Shown piece by piece: positions 59,165 to 60,711 of a stretch of 60,711 nt of DNA; within the stretch, counting starts at the first letter, position 1, and each line of letters begins with the position of its first letter. The notes beneath the pieces were generated by a model. It saw nothing but the letters and a program-made list of their open reading frames with translations. It had not been told where the DNA came from and ran no database searches. The stretch is from assembly GCA_009844425.1 (NCBI GenBank), contig VYBN01000043.1, forward strand, positions 1 to 60,711, read 5' to 3'. Source of the stretch: Gammaproteobacteria bacterium (GTDB lineage: Bacteria > Pseudomonadota > Gammaproteobacteria > Steroidobacterales > Foliamicaceae). A program made the position numbers and the translations under genes.

Positions 59165-59845
59165 ATGTCTCAGCAGCCACAACTCCGAATTCTCGATAGC
59201 GGGATACACCCGCAGCCCGCACTTACCAGCGTCTGGGAGGGCAACGATGCCGACCTGCTGGAGTGCCTGTTTTCCTTCTATCCGTCCATTGATGTCGAGC
59301 CAATTTTGGACGCTACCCACAATGTCGGGCGGTTCTGGCGAGGATCTACGCGGGAGGTTGTCTCAATGGACATTGACCCGCGCCACAATCCCATGATCCT
59401 GGGCGACAACCGCGTAATGGGCGGCGTGCCTGATGCCCATTACGGCGTTGTGGTGTATGACCCGCCGCACGTCGGGCCGCAGGGACGCGACAAGAGCAGT
59501 AAGCGATTTGACATTGATTTCGGCGCGACCATGCCGTGCGGCGCGGCGGAAGGCTGGACGTTGAGTTACCTTTATCCACCCTTCCTGAAGCAGGCAAAGC
59601 GCGTCCTGAAGCCTGACGGCCTACTGCTGGCGAAGATTACGGACATGGTGAACAATCACCGCTCCAGGTGGGCGCACGTGGATTTCATGCAGATGGCGGC
59701 GGCCACGGGTTTCACGGTCTGCGACCTGATTGTGAAGGTGCGGAAAGGCCCGATGATGTCCAACAAATGGAAGGCGGCTCATCACGCGCGCAAGCGTCAT
59801 TGCTTCTGGATCATCTGCCGCAACGGGGCAAGCTGTGAGCGATAG
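59165..59845 (+). CDS. SAM-dependent DNA methyltransferase-like protein, R-M partner
   Basis: A 226-residue protein starting MSQQPQLRILDSGIHPQPAL. A motif I-like EPILDATHNVGRFWRGS (FxGxG replaced by DATxNxGxFW) and motif IV VVVYDPPHVGPQG suggest an amino-DNA methyltransferase using a DPP-type catalytic loop; VLKPDGLLLAKITDMVNNHR is the usual strand-loop after it. No separate target-recognition domain is obvious, so it is compact. It overlaps the endonuclease gene by 11 bases and should protect against that enzyme. Characterised Eco29kI is paired with a C5-cytosine methylase, so this would be a different pairing. A non-DNA substrate is not excluded. Confidence 0.75.
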   Translation: MSQQPQLRILDSGIHPQPALTSVWEGNDADLLECLFSFYPSIDVEPILDATHNVGRFWRGSTREVVSMDIDPRHNPMILGDNRVMGGVPDAHYGVVVYDPPHVGPQGRDKSSKRFDIDFGATMPCGAAEGWTLSYLYPPFLKQAKRVLKPDGLLLAKITDMVNNHRSRWAHVDFMQMAAATGFTVCDLIVKVRKGPMMSNKWKAAHHARKRHCFWIICRNGASCER

Positions 59846-60413
59846 GAGTTACAACCCGCTCAACGTGGATGAACTGGGCCGCAACGCGGCCCGCAAGCTG
59901 ATGGACTATCCGGCCGTTGCCCTCCCGCCGGAGGAACGGTTTGCGGGCGGCGGCGTTTACTCGATCTACTACCACGGCGGCTTCCTTGCTTACGCGAAAC
60001 TGAAAGGTGCGCCCATCTACGTGGGCAAGGCTGATCTACCCGGCAAGCGGCAGGGCCGCCGTGCGGGAAAGGCACCGCGCCCAGTGCTTCATTCGCGGCT
60101 GCGAGAACACGCCCAGACGATCCGGCACGCCGACAATCTGAGCCTGTCCGATTTCCGTTGCCGGTGGTTGGTGCTTGATCCCGTCTGGATCAGCCTCACG
60201 GAGCAGGTGTTGATTGCCGAGTATCAGCCCGTCTGGAACGTGCTTGTAGATGGTTTCGGGATTCACCAACCGGGACGCGGCAGGCACCGCCAGCGGCGCT
60301 CACAATGGGATACGCTGCATCCGGGCCGCCCGTGGGCGGCAGATCTTCCCGACAACGACATGAGCGCAGCGGAAATAGAGCAAGCAATTCTGAATCGGAG
60401 GAACGCTCCATGA
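59835..60413 (+). CDS. Eco29kI-type GIY-YIG restriction endonuclease
   Basis: A 192-residue nuclease. The GIY-YIG elements are GGGVYSIYYHGGFLAY and GAPIYVGKADLPGKRQGRR; then HSRLREHAQTIRHA with the conserved Arg and His, SLTEQVLIAEYQPVWNVLVD with the metal-binding Glu and the Asn. This set, together with the helical insert after the YVG strand, matches the Eco29kI family, which cuts CCGCGG as a homodimer. Whether this enzyme keeps that specificity is unknown. The start MSDRSYNPLNVDELG lies within the methyltransferase gene. The stop overlaps the next small gene. Confidence 0.88.
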   Translation: MSDRSYNPLNVDELGRNAARKLMDYPAVALPPEERFAGGGVYSIYYHGGFLAYAKLKGAPIYVGKADLPGKRQGRRAGKAPRPVLHSRLREHAQTIRHADNLSLSDFRCRWLVLDPVWISLTEQVLIAEYQPVWNVLVDGFGIHQPGRGRHRQRRSQWDTLHPGRPWAADLPDNDMSAAEIEQAILNRRNAP

Positions 60414-60565
60414 CCAAGAAGCCGAAGCAACGAGAGCCGGGCCTTCCCGCCGACTACAAGGGCGCATCGCCGCGCCAGGTGGCCGAAGCCCTACTGCGCT
60501 ACCGTCCTGGAAAAGAGCCTCGCAAGCCTACTCGGAAGCCGGAGCCAGCGAAGGCCGAAGCGTAG
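60410..60565 (+). CDS. Small basic protein at the end of the R-M cassette
   Basis: A 51-residue protein, MTKKPKQREPGLPADYKGAS and on, rich in Lys, Arg and Pro. Its ATG overlaps the endonuclease stop by 4 bases (ATGA), with GGAG 10 bases upstream, so translation is coupled. A middle helix (PRQVAEALLRYRP) is flanked by charged tails. I do not recognise the family. It has no helix-turn-helix and does not look like a C-protein regulator. It is the last gene before the right end of the transposon. Confidence 0.6.
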   Translation: MTKKPKQREPGLPADYKGASPRQVAEALLRYRPGKEPRKPTRKPEPAKAEA

Positions 60566-60580
60566 TCAGTCTGTCAATCC

Positions 60581-60603
60581 GGCTAGGCAAGTATATAATT
60601 CCC
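60581..60603 (+). repeat. Right terminal inverted repeat of the transposon
   Basis: Inverse of the left end over all 23 bases (GGCTAGGCAAGTATATAATT and CCC). It is 15 bases after the last stop codon of the cassette. The remaining 108 bases to the window end show no gene. Confidence 0.92.
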
Positions 60604-60711
60604 TATTGAAAAGTATCCCCAAGGAGTCTTCAACAAGTACCAGAAAATGCGCAACATCCTAGAGGCTATCTCATAAATACAAGGGGATGTGTTATTTTGT
60701 TGATCCCGATT

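Larger units (their letters stand above)
57999..60603 (+). mobile_element. IS1595-family transposon carrying a restriction-modification cassette
   Basis: The limits are set by perfect 23-bp inverted repeats, GGGAATTATATACTTGCCTA plus GCC at 57999-58021 and its complement at 60581-60603. Inside 2605 bp, all in one direction, are an ISXO2/IS1595-type transposase, a DNA methyltransferase-like gene, an Eco29kI-type GIY-YIG endonuclease and a small basic protein. The IS1595 family is known to include members with passenger genes. The 8 bases beside each end (AAAATATG and TATTGAAA) are not identical, so I see no target-site duplication. It lies 108 bases after tRNA-Val. Confidence 0.9.

Noticed and set aside
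57991..60611. 8-bp target-site duplication around the IS1595-type element
   Set aside because: The flanks AAAATATG and TATTGAAA differ; either flanking DNA changed after insertion or the copy recombined.

Overview
The window looks like a contig from a GC-rich, free-living or host-associated gammaproteobacterium. The evidence is its housekeeping genes and their neighbourhoods: rpsB-tsf back to back with map-glnD, purM-purN with DUF2066, Hda and DUF3108 neighbours, dcd, a bacterial class A RNase P RNA, csrA beside a tRNA-Ser, and gltX. Two large outer-membrane TonB-dependent receptors, each next to sugar-catabolic genes, suggest an organism that scavenges carbohydrate polymers and cell-wall fragments. 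I cannot name a genus from the sequence alone.

Layout. 1-3.2 kb: accessory DNA with a PIN-domain nuclease and its overlapping partner, a DUF2513-like gene, and a decayed EcoRI-type methyltransferase/HNH gene. 3.2-15.5 kb: conserved core (tsf, rpsB, map, glnD, a CDP-alcohol phosphatidyltransferase fused in frame to Hda, DUF2066, purM, purN, DUF3108, dcd, a beta-hydroxyacid dehydrogenase, rnpB). 15.5-21.7 kb: a defence-type island (McrB/McrC, a DUF222-HNH gene carrying three copies of a 16-bp palindrome, a HEPN-like gene). 21.7-28.2 kb: two close MFS paralogues flanking a heterodimeric ABC exporter. 28-32 kb: an operon of a molybdopterin-hydroxylase large subunit and an ASPIC/FG-GAP lipoprotein, preceded by csrA and tRNA-Ser.

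32.4-43 kb holds the most coherent system: an outer-membrane receptor, a BadF-type amino-sugar kinase, nagA, a NagB-II deaminase, a GntR regulator, MurQ etherase, a DUF1343/NamZ-type exo-N-acetylmuramidase without a signal peptide, and a metallophosphatase. Together these could take in a muropeptide or chitin-derived amino sugar, split it in the cytoplasm and convert MurNAc and GlcNAc to fructose-6-phosphate. A pair of inverted 16-bp repeats in the divergent promoter is a candidate operator.

44-54.5 kb is a second sugar locus: tRNAs, a TonB receptor behind a perfect LacI-type operator, a LacI regulator, an in-frame chimera of a truncated GH3 glycosidase and a truncated MFS sugar symporter, a retropepsin-like protein, an intact secreted GH3 and a sodium/solute symporter. 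54.6-57.9 kb returns to a PiT-like permease, an esterase, gltX and tRNA-Val. 58.0-60.6 kb is a complete IS1595-type transposon with perfect 23-bp inverted ends. It carries, besides its transposase, a DNA methyltransferase-like gene, an Eco29kI-type GIY-YIG endonuclease and a tiny basic protein: in effect a restriction-modification cassette packaged as an insertion sequence.
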